A stretch of DNA of 64,000 nt. It comes from Streptomyces cinerochromogenes (GTDB lineage Bacteria > Actinomycetota > Actinomycetes > Streptomycetales > Streptomycetaceae). This document shows, piece by piece, positions 27,529 to 35,929 of the stretch (position 1 is the first letter of the stretch; each line of letters begins with the position of its first letter). The position numbers and the translations under genes are program-made. The stretch spans positions 372,001-436,000 of the forward strand of contig NZ_BMRM01000003.1 of NCBI RefSeq assembly GCF_014648635.1. Direction: 5' to 3'. The notes under the pieces were generated by a model. It ran no database searches. It had not been told where the DNA came from and saw nothing but the letters and a program-made list of their open reading frames with translations.

Positions 27529-27605
27529 ACGTATTGACCCGAAGCGTTGTTCACACAGGTGATGGGCGGGTGGCCGCCGAGTGCGGTGTGGCAGCGGTGG
27601 TGGTC
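27525..27605 (-). pseudogene. C-terminal tail of an IS481/IS3-type transposase
   Basis: The minus frame ending at the TAG complementary to 27525-27527 reads DHHRCHTALGGHPPITCVNN then ASGQYV. This matches the characteristic end of DDE integrase-type transposases (NHHRPHxALGGRPPxxRVxNxxGQY). Only about 26 codons remain, squeezed between two convergent genes, and no terminal inverted repeat or target duplication is evident. It is a relic of a past insertion. Confidence 0.7.
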
Positions 27606-27657
27606 GGCGGTCGGCGCAGGAGCAGGCCGAGCGGGAACGGGGGGATGACGAGCAGTT

Positions 27658-29112
27658 TCATCGGCGGGTTCCTTCGGTTGCGGTGTCGGAGTCGTTGTCC
27701 TGGGCCACGGTGGCGGGGATGGTGCGGTCGAAGAGGGTGGCCAGAAGGGTGAGGGCTCCCAGGGCGAGGACGATCCAGCCCATGCGGTGGAAGCCGGCGT
27801 CGGTGACGTGGCCGCCGAAGCTGAGGGAGATCACGCTGGAGGAGAAGATCGCGCCGATGTAGCCGAAGGTGCGGAACAGTCCTGCGGCGACACCGACTTC
27901 GTCGGCGGGGGTCTGGACGAACAGGGTGGTCTGGTTGGCGAAGTTGCACAGGCCGTTGGGGAAGCCGAGGACGCCGGTCGTCAGCAGGATCAGGGCCAGG
28001 GGGCTTCCCTCGTGCGCTGTGAGCATGAGCAGTCCGCCCCCGGCCAGCGCGAGGTTCCCGGTCAGCAGCGGCCGGCGCACCCGGCCGCGGGTGGAGACGA
28101 AGCGGGCCAGGATCATGCTGACCGCGGACATCGGCAGCATGATCAAGCCGGTCTGGAAGGAGGAGTATCCGGCGCTGCCTTCCAGCCACTGGGTGAGGGA
28201 GTACATCGAGGCGTACATCCCCAGGCCCACCAGCAGTTGGCGTACGTAGGTCCGGCGCAGCGCCGGATTGCGGGCGAGGGACCGGACGTCGATCAGCGGT
28301 GAGGCGGTGCGCCGTTCCCACCGGATGAGCGCCGCGAGCGTGACGAGCGCGACAGACCCCAGTGGCCAGGCGGGGTGGTCGAGGTCGTTCAGGAACTGCA
28401 GCAGGCACACCACGGACAGGGCGAACAGGAAGACCCCGAGGGGATCGACGGCCGCGAGCGACTCCTTGACGCCGCCGGATTCGGCGGGCGGGTCCTTCTC
28501 TACGTTCTTGGCGGCGAAGACCAGGGCGAAGGCAGCCAGGGGCACGTTGACGAAGAACAGGGCGCGCCAGCCGAAGACACCGGCCAGTACACCGCCGAGC
28601 GGCAGGCCGAGCACGGCCACGATCTGTGAGGCGATGGAGAAGCTGCCCAGTACGGTGCTGGGCACGCCGGTCTTCAGCCGCTCGGCCCGGCGGCGCACGA
28701 GCGCCGTCGAGGCGGGGTAGCAGGCCGACGAGCCGATGCCGATCAGTGCGCGGGAGAGCAGCAGGATCTGGAAGCCGGGTGCGAGGGTGCCGATCGCGCC
28801 GCCGGCCAGGAGGATGGCCACGCCGGTGAGGAAGATCTTCCTGGGGCCGAAGATCGCGGCCAGCTTGCCCATGGTGGGTTGCATGACCGCGCTGCACAGG
28901 TACAGCACGGACACCAGGGACGCGGCCGGGCCGGGGCCCAGGTGGAAGTCGGCGGCGATCCCGGCGAGACCGGTGGCGATCATGGAACTGTTCACCGGGT
29001 TCAACGTCGTGCCCAACATCAGTGGGAACGTGAACCGCAGGCCGAAACCGTCACTGGTGGATGCTGCCGGTTTCGGGCACGTACCGGGGCGCGGGGGCGA
29101 GGTGGGAGACAT
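27658..29112 (-). CDS. MFS drug efflux transporter (DHA2, 14-TM)
   Basis: This is a 484-residue transporter of the DHA2 drug:H+ antiporter type with 14 predicted TM helices. Seen features are LGTTLNPVNSSMIATGLAGIA in TM1, GKLAAIFGPRKIFLTGVAILL (motif A), RALIGIGSSACYPASTALV (motif B) and VLGLPLGGVLAGVFGWRALFFVNVPLA (motif C). It is divergent from a MarR regulator with a 101-bp A/T-rich intergenic region. Such pairs normally confer inducible efflux of a toxic compound or own metabolite. The stop lies next to the transposase relic. Confidence 0.9.
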   Translation of the reverse strand: MSPTSPPRPGTCPKPAASTSDGFGLRFTFPLMLGTTLNPVNSSMIATGLAGIAADFHLGPGPAASLVSVLYLCSAVMQPTMGKLAAIFGPRKIFLTGVAILLAGGAIGTLAPGFQILLLSRALIGIGSSACYPASTALVRRRAERLKTGVPSTVLGSFSIASQIVAVLGLPLGGVLAGVFGWRALFFVNVPLAAFALVFAAKNVEKDPPAESGGVKESLAAVDPLGVFLFALSVVCLLQFLNDLDHPAWPLGSVALVTLAALIRWERRTASPLIDVRSLARNPALRRTYVRQLLVGLGMYASMYSLTQWLEGSAGYSSFQTGLIMLPMSAVSMILARFVSTRGRVRRPLLTGNLALAGGGLLMLTAHEGSPLALILLTTGVLGFPNGLCNFANQTTLFVQTPADEVGVAAGLFRTFGYIGAIFSSSVISLSFGGHVTDAGFHRMGWIVLALGALTLLATLFDRTIPATVAQDNDSDTATEGTRR

Positions 29113-29190
29113 GGGGCCTCGTCGGTCATGGACGAATCCAGGGCGCCGGGAGGGCGCACCGAAGACATTTCTTTCTTACTACTAAACATC

Positions 29191-29211
29191 TTCCTTCGTT
29201 ATGCTAAGGAA
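29191..29211. promoter_or_regulatory. MarR operator at leaderless start
   Basis: TTCCTT-CGTTATGCT-AAGGAA is a perfect 6-bp-arm dyad covering a TATGCT -10 box, ending 2 bp before the GTG of the MarR gene. Its position suggests autorepression; the efflux gene promoter lies on the other side. Confidence 0.5.
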
Positions 29212-29213
29212 CT

Positions 29214-29669
29214 GTGAGCGCGAACGCAAACCCCGAAGACCTCTCAGGCGAGGGCACCCTGGCCCTCGGCACCGAGCTGCGGGTCGCGGTGGCCAGGGTC
29301 TACAGCCGCTTCCGCTCCGAACGCGGCGACGGCGAGATGGCCGAGGCGGCCGTCATCGTGCTCACCGCGCTCTACAACCGCGGCCCGCAGAGCCTGACCG
29401 AACTCAGCCGGCGCGCCCGCGTGACACCAAGCTCCATGAGTCAGACCGTCAACCGGCTCGTCTCCGGCGGACACGCGACGCGGCACAAGGACCCGAAAGA
29501 CGGGCGTCGCGTCCTCTTCTGCCTCACCCCGTCCGGCACCGAAGTCGCTCGCGAAGCACTGGCAGTACGCCAGGACTGGCTGGAGGGGAAGCTTGCCCAA
29601 CTGTCCGAAGAGGAGCGACTGACGCTCCTACGGGCTTCCCGAATCATGCGCCGAATCGCCGACTCCTGA
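29214..29669 (+). CDS. MarR-family transcriptional regulator
   Basis: This is a 151-residue MarR winged-helix protein. It has helices GTELRVAVARVYSRFRSE, the recognition region SLTELSRRARVTPSSMSQTVNRLVSGGHATRHK and the wing DPKDGRRVLFCLTPSG. The start is the GTG at 29214; the -10 box TATGCT lies 8 bp upstream, so the message is probably leaderless. It is divergent from and presumably represses the DHA2 efflux gene. A strong inverted repeat terminates it. Confidence 0.9.
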   Translation: MSANANPEDLSGEGTLALGTELRVAVARVYSRFRSERGDGEMAEAAVIVLTALYNRGPQSLTELSRRARVTPSSMSQTVNRLVSGGHATRHKDPKDGRRVLFCLTPSGTEVAREALAVRQDWLEGKLAQLSEEERLTLLRASRIMRRIADS

Positions 29670-29749
29670 GATCCCAGGTCCCAGGCGGAACCAGAAGGCT
29701 CCGTGGCGCGCACCGCTGGAGCCGGCGGCGGTCCGCCCGCGCGCCGCCG

Positions 29750-29793
29750 CTCGGCCCGGCCGGTCCGCGGTACGCGGGGCCGGCCGGGCCGAG
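29750..29793. terminator. bidirectional hairpin terminator
   Basis: CTCGGCCCGGCCGG and CCGGCCGGGCCGAG form a perfect 14-bp stem around a 16-nt loop, between the convergent MarR and DUF1996 genes. Confidence 0.8.
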
Positions 29794-29808
29794 GGATGGA
29801 ACCGGCGG

Positions 29809-30888
29809 TCAGGGCAGCCGGTAGTCCGTGTCCAGGGCCGCACCCGCTTCCGGGTGTGTCTGGTCGTAGCCGCGGGCGTCGCACTGGAGGCCGCCCACGA
29901 TGCAGTGGTCGACCATGGCCTTGAGCGTGCGTTCCTCCCAGGCGTTGAAGAAGTCGTAGTGGAAGGAGTAGCCGCGCCCGCTGGCCAGGTGCACCTGGGA
30001 CATGTCGCCGTTGACCGGGAAGGCCATCTTGAACTCGATCATCGGCAGCGCGACCGGATGGTCGGCGGGGCACACGTTGTCGTTCGTTCCGGGCTTGACG
30101 ACCGGATAGGCCATGTGGCTCTTGTGGTCCGGTGTGTCGAGGTACGTGCCGTCCCAGCAACTGGGCGCCTGGAAGCGGATGTTTAGCTGGACGTCGGCCC
30201 GGTCCGGGCAGCTCGTGGGAATGTCGGTGTTGAAGTAGCTGTCGCCGCACTCCCAGCCCTCGACGAAGCCGCGGTGGTGGCGGAACTGGTCGGCGCTCTG
30301 CATCGGATCACCCACCACGAACCGCAGGCCCTTGGGGAAGGGCCGCACACTGGTGTAGTCGGTGACGCCGGCCTTGTAGTAGATCGTCTGGGGGCCGACG
30401 GGCAGGATCTTCCGGTCGCCCTTGTACAGCGAGGGCATCCAGTAGCCCGAGGCGTCGGCGGGTGCCTTGCAGGTGGTCGTGCCGCCGTAGAGGGAGGACG
30501 TCGTACTGCCCGCGTCGGTCGAGGTGTTGCCCATGAAGGTGTGGTCGTGGGACTTGCCGGGCTGGCCGGGGTAGACGATCGGGTCGTCCGCAGCGGTGTG
30601 GGTGACCGAGCAGTTGGCCTGGAACTCGTGGAAGTAGCGCGGTGGCGGAGTGTTCGTGGACGGTGTGACACCGGTGACCTGCGGCACGGCCGGTATGTAG
30701 CCGTCGCCGTCCGGGTCGTCGCCGGAGCCCTGGGTGGACACGGCCATCGCGTGCCCGGTGTGCGTGACCGCGGCGGCGGGGGCCTCGCCGCTGTCACCGG
30801 CGGAGGCGAGGCTGCCGACGCCGAGGGCGGTGGCGAGGAGGGCGGTGCCGAGGAGGAGTGCGGGGAGTCGTTGCGGACTCGGTCTCAT
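29809..30888 (-). CDS. secreted DUF1996 protein
   Basis: This is a 359-residue exported protein. Residues 1-32 form a Sec signal peptide (MRPSPQRLPALLLGTALLAT...). The mature part shows the DUF1996 pattern: RYFHEFQANCSVTHTAADDPIVYPGQPGKSHDHTFMGN, the WMPSLYKGD motif, YYKAG, and the Cys-rich C-terminal half (VEGWECGDSY, SCPDRADVQLNIRFQAPSCWDGTYLD, HVAxP-like ADHPVALPMIEFKMAFP). DUF1996 is frequent in fungi and actinomycetes, extracellular and of unknown function; the conserved His/Cys residues suggest metal or carbohydrate binding. It lies 130 bp downstream of a secreted glycoside hydrolase on the same strand, so the two may be co-expressed. Confidence 0.88.
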   Translation of the reverse strand: MRPSPQRLPALLLGTALLATALGVGSLASAGDSGEAPAAAVTHTGHAMAVSTQGSGDDPDGDGYIPAVPQVTGVTPSTNTPPPRYFHEFQANCSVTHTAADDPIVYPGQPGKSHDHTFMGNTSTDAGSTTSSLYGGTTTCKAPADASGYWMPSLYKGDRKILPVGPQTIYYKAGVTDYTSVRPFPKGLRFVVGDPMQSADQFRHHRGFVEGWECGDSYFNTDIPTSCPDRADVQLNIRFQAPSCWDGTYLDTPDHKSHMAYPVVKPGTNDNVCPADHPVALPMIEFKMAFPVNGDMSQVHLASGRGYSFHYDFFNAWEERTLKAMVDHCIVGGLQCDARGYDQTHPEAGAALDTDYRLP

Positions 30889-31018
30889 GGAAATCTCCTG
30901 CCCGTGGGGGAAGAGGGTCCGCGTACACGGGGCGTGTGCCACGCGGAGGGTGCGATCGGTGTGGTCACGGCGAGACGCCGTGGAGGCTCCGGCGTCGTCG
31001 TCGTCCGGGGCACGGCCG

Positions 31019-33202
31019 TCAGCCGTAGATCCCCAGTTCGTGGAGGGAGTAGCCCCAGCCCGTACCGCGTGCCGTCAGCTGGAGGCGCACATAGCGGCCG
31101 GTGGCCGAGACGTCCAGGGTGTCCACGTCGCCGTCGCCGGCGGTCGTGGAGTACACCGGGCGCCAGGTGTGCGCGTCGTCGGACACCTGCACCTCGTACG
31201 ACTTGGCGTAGGCGGGGTCCCAGACGAGCTGCAGCGTGCGCAGCGCCTTGGCGGAGCCGAGGTCGACCTGGAACCACTGCGGGTCGCTCCAGTCGCTGGC
31301 CCAGCGGGTGTCGGCGCGGCCGTCGACGGCGAGCGCCGGGGTGCAGGGGCAGTCGCCGTAGGACGGCTGGAAGGAGGAGGCGGTCGCGGGCCGGTTCAGC
31401 GCCAGATTGGTCCCGCTCACCGGCGGGGCGACGACCTTGACGGACTCGGTCTCGATGCCGGCGTTGCCGTGCCCGTCCTCGGCCTGCACGTAGACCTTCC
31501 ACACGCCGAGCTTCTGGGGCGCGGTGACGGTGAAGTTCCCGTTCCCGGTCGAGCGCCACTGCGCCTCGACGAGCCGTTTGTCGCCGTTCGCGTAGTTGCC
31601 GCTGAGGAACACCTTGTACGTGATCGCGTCACCATCGGGGTCACGGACGTCGGCGTGGACGGTGAACTCGCCGCCGGCCGGTGCGGAGGAGGCCGGGGAC
31701 ACGGTCATGCCGCTGATGACCGGGGGCGTGTTCTCCCCGGACGCCGAGCCGGTGTACGCCTTCCTGACGGCGTAGTAGGACAGCCGCCTCAGCCCGTCGG
31801 GCACGAGGTTGAACCAGACGCCGCCGAAGTCGTGTTCGGTGCCGTAGTGGAACAGAGTGGCGCCCAGGGCCACCCCCGGGTGCCCGGTGACGCAGTTCCA
31901 GGCCTTGGTGTACCCGTCCGCCTTCTGCGCGTCGGTCGGCTCGTCGGGAACGCCGTTGGCGTCGTCGGGCACCTCCCACTCGCCGGCCGGTCCGGTCTCG
32001 GTGATGATGTACGGCTTGGTGTAGCCGCCGTCGATCCAGTCCTGGCGGACCTTGCACACGTTGCTGTAGGAGTTCATCGCGTACAGGTCGAGATCGGGCG
32101 CGTTGCGCTTGTAGTACGGCCAGGCGCCGGTCCACGCGTCGGTGGAGGTGACCGGGTGGTCGGGGTCGATGCCGTGGATCTTCTTGGCGACGTCGTCGAC
32201 GAAGCTGGTGTAGGCGTTGCGCTGCGCCTCCAGCTCCGCTCCGCCGTAGCAGTTCTGCAGACCGAGGACCGACTCGTTGCCGACGTTCCACATCAGCGTC
32301 GCCGGATGGCTCTTGTAGGTGTCCACCCACTTGGCGAACTCGGTGAGCATGGTGTTCTTGTAGGCGGTGTCGGTCACGTAGTCGACGCAGCCCCCGGCGC
32401 CCGGTCCGCCGCCGGGCTGGAGCCAGAAGCCGTTGATCACGTGGATCCCGTGGAACGCCGCGGCGTCCAGCAGTGTCTTGCTCGAGCCGTCCGTGCCCCA
32501 GGTGCGGATCGTGTTGGCGCCCAGGGCTTTGACGTCCGGCAGGTATCTGGGGGCGTCGGAGGCCGCCGGGCCCCAGGTGACTCCCTTGACGGTGTACGGC
32601 TGGCCGCCCACGGTCAGACGCCAGTTGCCCTGACCGCCCTCGACCTTCACGGCGCCCGGGGAGGGCGGGGGAGTGCTGCCGCCGGTGGAGCCGTAGACCT
32701 GGAACTCCCAGAGCGAGTACCCGTATCCGCCGGACCGCGCCAGGCCCTGCATCCGGACGTAGCGGCCGGTCCCCGAGACGGCGAGGTCGTCGGTGCCGCC
32801 GTCACCTCCGGTCACCTTCATCACGGTGTGCCAGTCGTCGCCGTTGTCGGACGCCTGGATCTCGTAGTCCTTGCCGTAGGCCGACTCCCAGGTCAGGACC
32901 ACACGGCTGAGGTTCGCCACTTGGCCCAGGTCGACCTGGAGCCACTGCTGGTCGCTCCACTGGCTGGCCCACCGGGTTCCGGTGAGGTCGCCGTCCACGG
33001 CGGCGGCCGCCGCGTAGCCGTCGCCTTCCTGCGAGGAGGCGGTGGCGGGCCTGCCCTGGGACAGGAGGGTGTCGGCGGCGTGCGCGCCCGGGGCGAGCGC
33101 GACCGTGAACATGGACGCGAGGAGGGAGCCGAGGGCGATGAAGGGCATGGCCGTGCGGCGGGTACGGCGGGGGAGAGGGACGGCGGGAGCCGGTCTGGAC
33201 AA
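31019..33202 (-). CDS. secreted glycoside hydrolase with two CBM32-like domains
   Basis: This 727-residue extracellular enzyme starts with a signal peptide with a long basic n-region (PRRTRRTAMPFIALGSLLAS...). An F5/8C (CBM32) domain spans about 45-150 (ASQEGDGY...WASQWSDQQWLQVDLG). The TIM-barrel catalytic domain spans about 170-490, resembling GH2/GH5: acid/base Glu310 in WNVGNES and nucleophile Glu402 in YIITETGP. An Ig-like domain covers about 505-590, and a second CBM32 covers 600-727 (WASDWSDPQWFQVDLG). I favour the TTG at 33202 because AGGAG sits 6 nt before it; the ATG at 33148 would remove 18 residues of n-region. The substrate is probably a beta-glycan or glycoprotein sugar. Confidence 0.87.
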   Translation of the reverse strand: MSRPAPAVPLPRRTRRTAMPFIALGSLLASMFTVALAPGAHAADTLLSQGRPATASSQEGDGYAAAAAVDGDLTGTRWASQWSDQQWLQVDLGQVANLSRVVLTWESAYGKDYEIQASDNGDDWHTVMKVTGGDGGTDDLAVSGTGRYVRMQGLARSGGYGYSLWEFQVYGSTGGSTPPPSPGAVKVEGGQGNWRLTVGGQPYTVKGVTWGPAASDAPRYLPDVKALGANTIRTWGTDGSSKTLLDAAAFHGIHVINGFWLQPGGGPGAGGCVDYVTDTAYKNTMLTEFAKWVDTYKSHPATLMWNVGNESVLGLQNCYGGAELEAQRNAYTSFVDDVAKKIHGIDPDHPVTSTDAWTGAWPYYKRNAPDLDLYAMNSYSNVCKVRQDWIDGGYTKPYIITETGPAGEWEVPDDANGVPDEPTDAQKADGYTKAWNCVTGHPGVALGATLFHYGTEHDFGGVWFNLVPDGLRRLSYYAVRKAYTGSASGENTPPVISGMTVSPASSAPAGGEFTVHADVRDPDGDAITYKVFLSGNYANGDKRLVEAQWRSTGNGNFTVTAPQKLGVWKVYVQAEDGHGNAGIETESVKVVAPPVSGTNLALNRPATASSFQPSYGDCPCTPALAVDGRADTRWASDWSDPQWFQVDLGSAKALRTLQLVWDPAYAKSYEVQVSDDAHTWRPVYSTTAGDGDVDTLDVSATGRYVRLQLTARGTGWGYSLHELGIYG

Positions 33203-33450
33203 CGGGCGCTCCTGACGGGTCGGGCCGCCGGGGACGGGACGTGACGCCGGAGGGTCCGTACTCCTCCGTCTCCTCCGTCCCGCCTGAACCGGTCGGCGGC
33301 GGTGTGGGGATGCATCGGCCACGCTCCGGGGAGGAGGCCGTCCGCGTGCGCGTACTACGGGAGGTGCGAGCCCCCTCGGGCCCGGGGCGGGGCGGGGCGG
33401 CCCGGCCCGGAGGGGAGGCGTTGCCGTTGCGTGCCGGGGGTGACGCGGTG

Positions 33451-33503
33451 GAAGAGCGCTCTTCGGAACCATGCCCGGCGGTCATGGCGAGGTCAAGCGC
33501 TTG
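33451..33503. promoter_or_regulatory. two LacI-type palindromes upstream of the glycoside hydrolase
   Basis: GAAGAGCGCTCTTC (33451-33464) is a perfect 14-bp palindrome, and CAAGCGCTTG (33494-33503) is a perfect 10-bp one. Both have the central CG with AGCGCT core typical of LacI-family operators; the first resembles the Streptomyces CebR box (TGGGAGCGCTCCCA). They lie 250-300 bp upstream of the hydrolase start. Confidence 0.5.
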
Positions 33504-33607
33504 GACGGACTTTCCTTTCGGCTTTACTTAAGGAGACGGATTCCTATCGCTCGCTGCTCGCGGCTACGACCATGACGGTGGCGGCAGCCGTCCCGCAGCA
33601 CGAGCCG

Positions 33608-33639
33608 ACCGGCACGTCGTGCCACCGGCACGTCGTGCC
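33608..33639. repeat. tandem 16-bp repeat with two 13-bp palindromes
   Basis: ACCGGCACGTCGTGCC occurs twice head to tail without a gap. Each copy contains GGCACG-T-CGTGCC, a perfect dyad. The pair sits between the hydrolase promoter region and the ECF41-type promoter and could be a regulator site for either. Confidence 0.55.
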
Positions 33640-33693
33640 CGGGACCGGCTCCGCCGACCAGGGGAGCCACGGAGGGTGATCTGCGTCTCGCGC

Positions 33694-33720
33694 TGTCACA
33701 GGGTCCGGTGACGCGGTGTC
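33694..33720 (+). promoter_or_regulatory. ECF41-type promoter
   Basis: TGTCACA (33694-33700), 16 bp, then TGTC (33717-33720). ECF41 sigma factors are known to use TGTCACA-n16-CGTC, so this matches in sequence and spacing with one base different in the -10 element. It lies 34 bp before the oxidoreductase gene that precedes the ECF41 gene. Confidence 0.75.
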
Positions 33721-33754
33721 TTCATGGTGAACGTCCGTCAGGGAAGGGGACACC

Positions 33755-34942
33755 GTGAGCAGGAACATCGACGTGGTGGTGATCGGCGGCGGGTACGCCG
33801 GGGTTCTGGCGGCCAATCGCCTGACTCAGCGCCGTGACGTGGCGGTGACCGTGGTCAATCCGCGTGCCGTCTTCGTCGAGCGTGTTCGCCTGCACCAGGT
33901 GGTGGGCGGGTCCCACCAGGGTGTCGTGGACTACCGGCAGGTGCTGGGCGAGCGGGTGGGGCTGGTGGTGGACACCGCTACCCGGATCGACGCCGGTGCG
34001 CGCAGCGTGGCGCTGGCGAGCGGCGGCACGGTCGGCTACGACTACCTGATCTACGCGGTGGGCAGTGCCAGCGCGGCACCGCACGTGCCCGGGGCGGCCG
34101 AGTTCGCCTATCCGGTGGGCACGCTGGAGGAGGCGCGGCGACTGAGGGAAGCCGTCGGGGCCGCGCCCGCCGCGGCCGCCGTCACGGTGGTGGGAGGCGG
34201 ATCGACCGGGATCGAGATCGCCGCGGAGCTGGCGGACCAGGGCCGCCGGGTGACGCTGGTCTGCGGCGGCGTGCTCGGCCCGTCCCTGCACCCGCGGGTG
34301 CGGCGTGCGGTGGCCAGGCGTTTGGCCAGGCTAGGGGTGACCGTGCTCGACGGCCCCGACGCGAAGGTCACCGCGGTGACCCGTGACGACGTCCGCCTCA
34401 GGGGCGGCAACGCGCTGCCCAGCTCCGTGACCATCTGGACCACTGGTTTCGGCGTACCGGACCTGGCCGCCCGCAGCGGACTGACCACGGACGCCTCCGG
34501 ACGGCTGCTCACCGACGAGACCTTGACCAGCGTGGACGACGCGCGCATCGTCGCGGCCGGGGATGCGGCGGCGCCCTCGGACAGGCCGCTGCGGATGAGC
34601 TGCCAGACCGCGCGTCCGCTGGGAGCCCACGCGGCCGACACCGTGCTGGCACGTATCGTCGGCGAGCAGCCCACGGTCATCGACGTGGGGTACTTCGGCC
34701 AGTGCATCGCCCTGGGCCGGCGCGCCGCCACCGTCCAGCTCGCCGCCAAGGACGACACCGTGAACAGGTACTCCATCGGCGGCCGCCTCGCGGCCGGCAT
34801 CAAGGAGCGCGCATGCCAGGGCGTCGTGAAGGAACTGGAGGAGGAAGCGCGCGAACCCGGCTCCTTCCGCTGGCAGTTCAAGGACACCACGCGTCGCGGG
34901 CTGCTGCGCGCCGAGCACCGTGCCACGCCGGCGGCTCCCTGA
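33755..34942 (+). CDS. NAD(P)/FAD-dependent oxidoreductase (NDH-2/AIF-like)
   Basis: This 395-residue two-dinucleotide-binding flavoprotein has the FAD motif VVVIGGGYAGVLAANRL near the N-terminus. It also has YDYLIYAVGSASAAPHVPG, the NAD(P) motif VTVVGGGSTGIEIAAELADQG and the C-terminal FAD contact VAAGDAAAP. It resembles type II NADH dehydrogenases and AIF-like reductases but lacks an obvious C-terminal membrane helix. The GTG at 33755 was chosen, with GGGAAGGGGA upstream. The TGTCACA-n16-TGTC promoter and the following ECF41 gene mark it as the ECF41 target; oxidoreductases are one of the three classes that group is known to control. Confidence 0.88.
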   Translation: MSRNIDVVVIGGGYAGVLAANRLTQRRDVAVTVVNPRAVFVERVRLHQVVGGSHQGVVDYRQVLGERVGLVVDTATRIDAGARSVALASGGTVGYDYLIYAVGSASAAPHVPGAAEFAYPVGTLEEARRLREAVGAAPAAAAVTVVGGGSTGIEIAAELADQGRRVTLVCGGVLGPSLHPRVRRAVARRLARLGVTVLDGPDAKVTAVTRDDVRLRGGNALPSSVTIWTTGFGVPDLAARSGLTTDASGRLLTDETLTSVDDARIVAAGDAAAPSDRPLRMSCQTARPLGAHAADTVLARIVGEQPTVIDVGYFGQCIALGRRAATVQLAAKDDTVNRYSIGGRLAAGIKERACQGVVKELEEEAREPGSFRWQFKDTTRRGLLRAEHRATPAAP

Positions 34943-35032
34943 ACCACCGTCTGAACGCACCGAGAAGCCGAGCCGGTCACCCTGAGATGCTCACGTCAGG
35001 GCAGGGTTGACCGCGAAGGAGAGACAGAAGAC

Positions 35033-35929
35033 ATGAGTGACCACGCCACCGACGCGGCGACCGATGCGTTCATCGTCCACCGCAACCTGCTGTTCACCGT
35101 CGCCTACGAGATGCTCGGATCCGCAGCCGACGCCGAGGACGTCCTCCAGGAAGCCTGGCTGCGGTGGAGCAGAACCGACCTGGACACGGTGCGCGACCAG
35201 CGTGCCTACCTGGTCCGGATCACGACCCGCCAGTCCCTGAACCGGCTGCGCACCATGACGCGACGCAAGGAGGACTACGTCGGCCCGTGGCTGCCGGAGC
35301 CCCTGCTGACCGCGCCGGACGTGGCCGAGGACGTCGAACTCGCCGAGAGCGTGTCGATGGCGCTCATGCTCGTCCTGGAGACGCTGTCACCGACCGAACG
35401 CGCCGTCTTCGTACTGCGCGAGGTCTTCGACGTCGGCTACGACGACATCGCCGCCGCGGTCGACAAGAGCGCTGCCGCGGTGCGTCAGATCGCGCACCGT
35501 GCCCGTCGGCACATCGACGCCCGGCGTCCCCGCTCCGTGGTCTCGGTGAGCGAGAGCCGGGCCGTGCTGGAGTCGTTCCGGCGAGCGCTGGAGGGCAGGG
35601 ACCTCCAAGGGCTGCTCGACGTACTCGCACCCGACATCGTCGTCCTCAACGACGGCGGCGGCATCAAGCACGCCGCCCTGCGGCCGGTCATCGGCGCCGA
35701 GAAGGTACTCCGCTTCCTGGCGGGCGGCCTCGGCAAGACCGATGCCGTCCTCGCCGCCGACCCGACCATGGTCAACGGCAGCCCCGGGCTCCTCTTCCGT
35801 CTCGACGGCGAGGTCGACGGCATCATGGCAGCCTGCGTGCACAACGGCCGTATCACCAGCCTCTATTACGTCCGCAACCCGCAGAAACTCACCCGGGTCG
35901 CCTCCGAAACGCCACTCACGCTGCGGTGA
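35033..35929 (+). CDS. ECF41-group RNA polymerase sigma factor with SnoaL-like C-terminal domain
   Basis: This 298-residue sigma factor is longer than a minimal ECF. Region 2 is FIVHRNLLFTVAYEMLGSAADAEDVLQEAWLRW and region 4 is LSPTERAVFVLREVFDVGYDDIAAAVDKSAAAVRQIAHRARRHI. A C-terminal SnoaL-like domain (180-298) acts in this group as a built-in regulator instead of a separate anti-sigma factor. Group markers are present: WLPEP (86-90) in the linker, DGGG (207-210) and NPQKL near the end. It follows the oxidoreductase by 90 bp and has no anti-sigma gene nearby. It probably drives the promoter at 33694-33720 in response to an unknown stress. Confidence 0.93.
   Translation: MSDHATDAATDAFIVHRNLLFTVAYEMLGSAADAEDVLQEAWLRWSRTDLDTVRDQRAYLVRITTRQSLNRLRTMTRRKEDYVGPWLPEPLLTAPDVAEDVELAESVSMALMLVLETLSPTERAVFVLREVFDVGYDDIAAAVDKSAAAVRQIAHRARRHIDARRPRSVVSVSESRAVLESFRRALEGRDLQGLLDVLAPDIVVLNDGGGIKHAALRPVIGAEKVLRFLAGGLGKTDAVLAADPTMVNGSPGLLFRLDGEVDGIMAACVHNGRITSLYYVRNPQKLTRVASETPLTLR

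Noticed and set aside
27551..27661. 36-codon minus-strand ORF (MKLLVIPPFPLG...) overlapping the MFS stop by ATGA
   Set aside because: The overlap looks like coupling, but the peptide is Pro/Thr-rich, has no family, and the same DNA in another frame encodes a recognisable transposase tail that explains its sequence.
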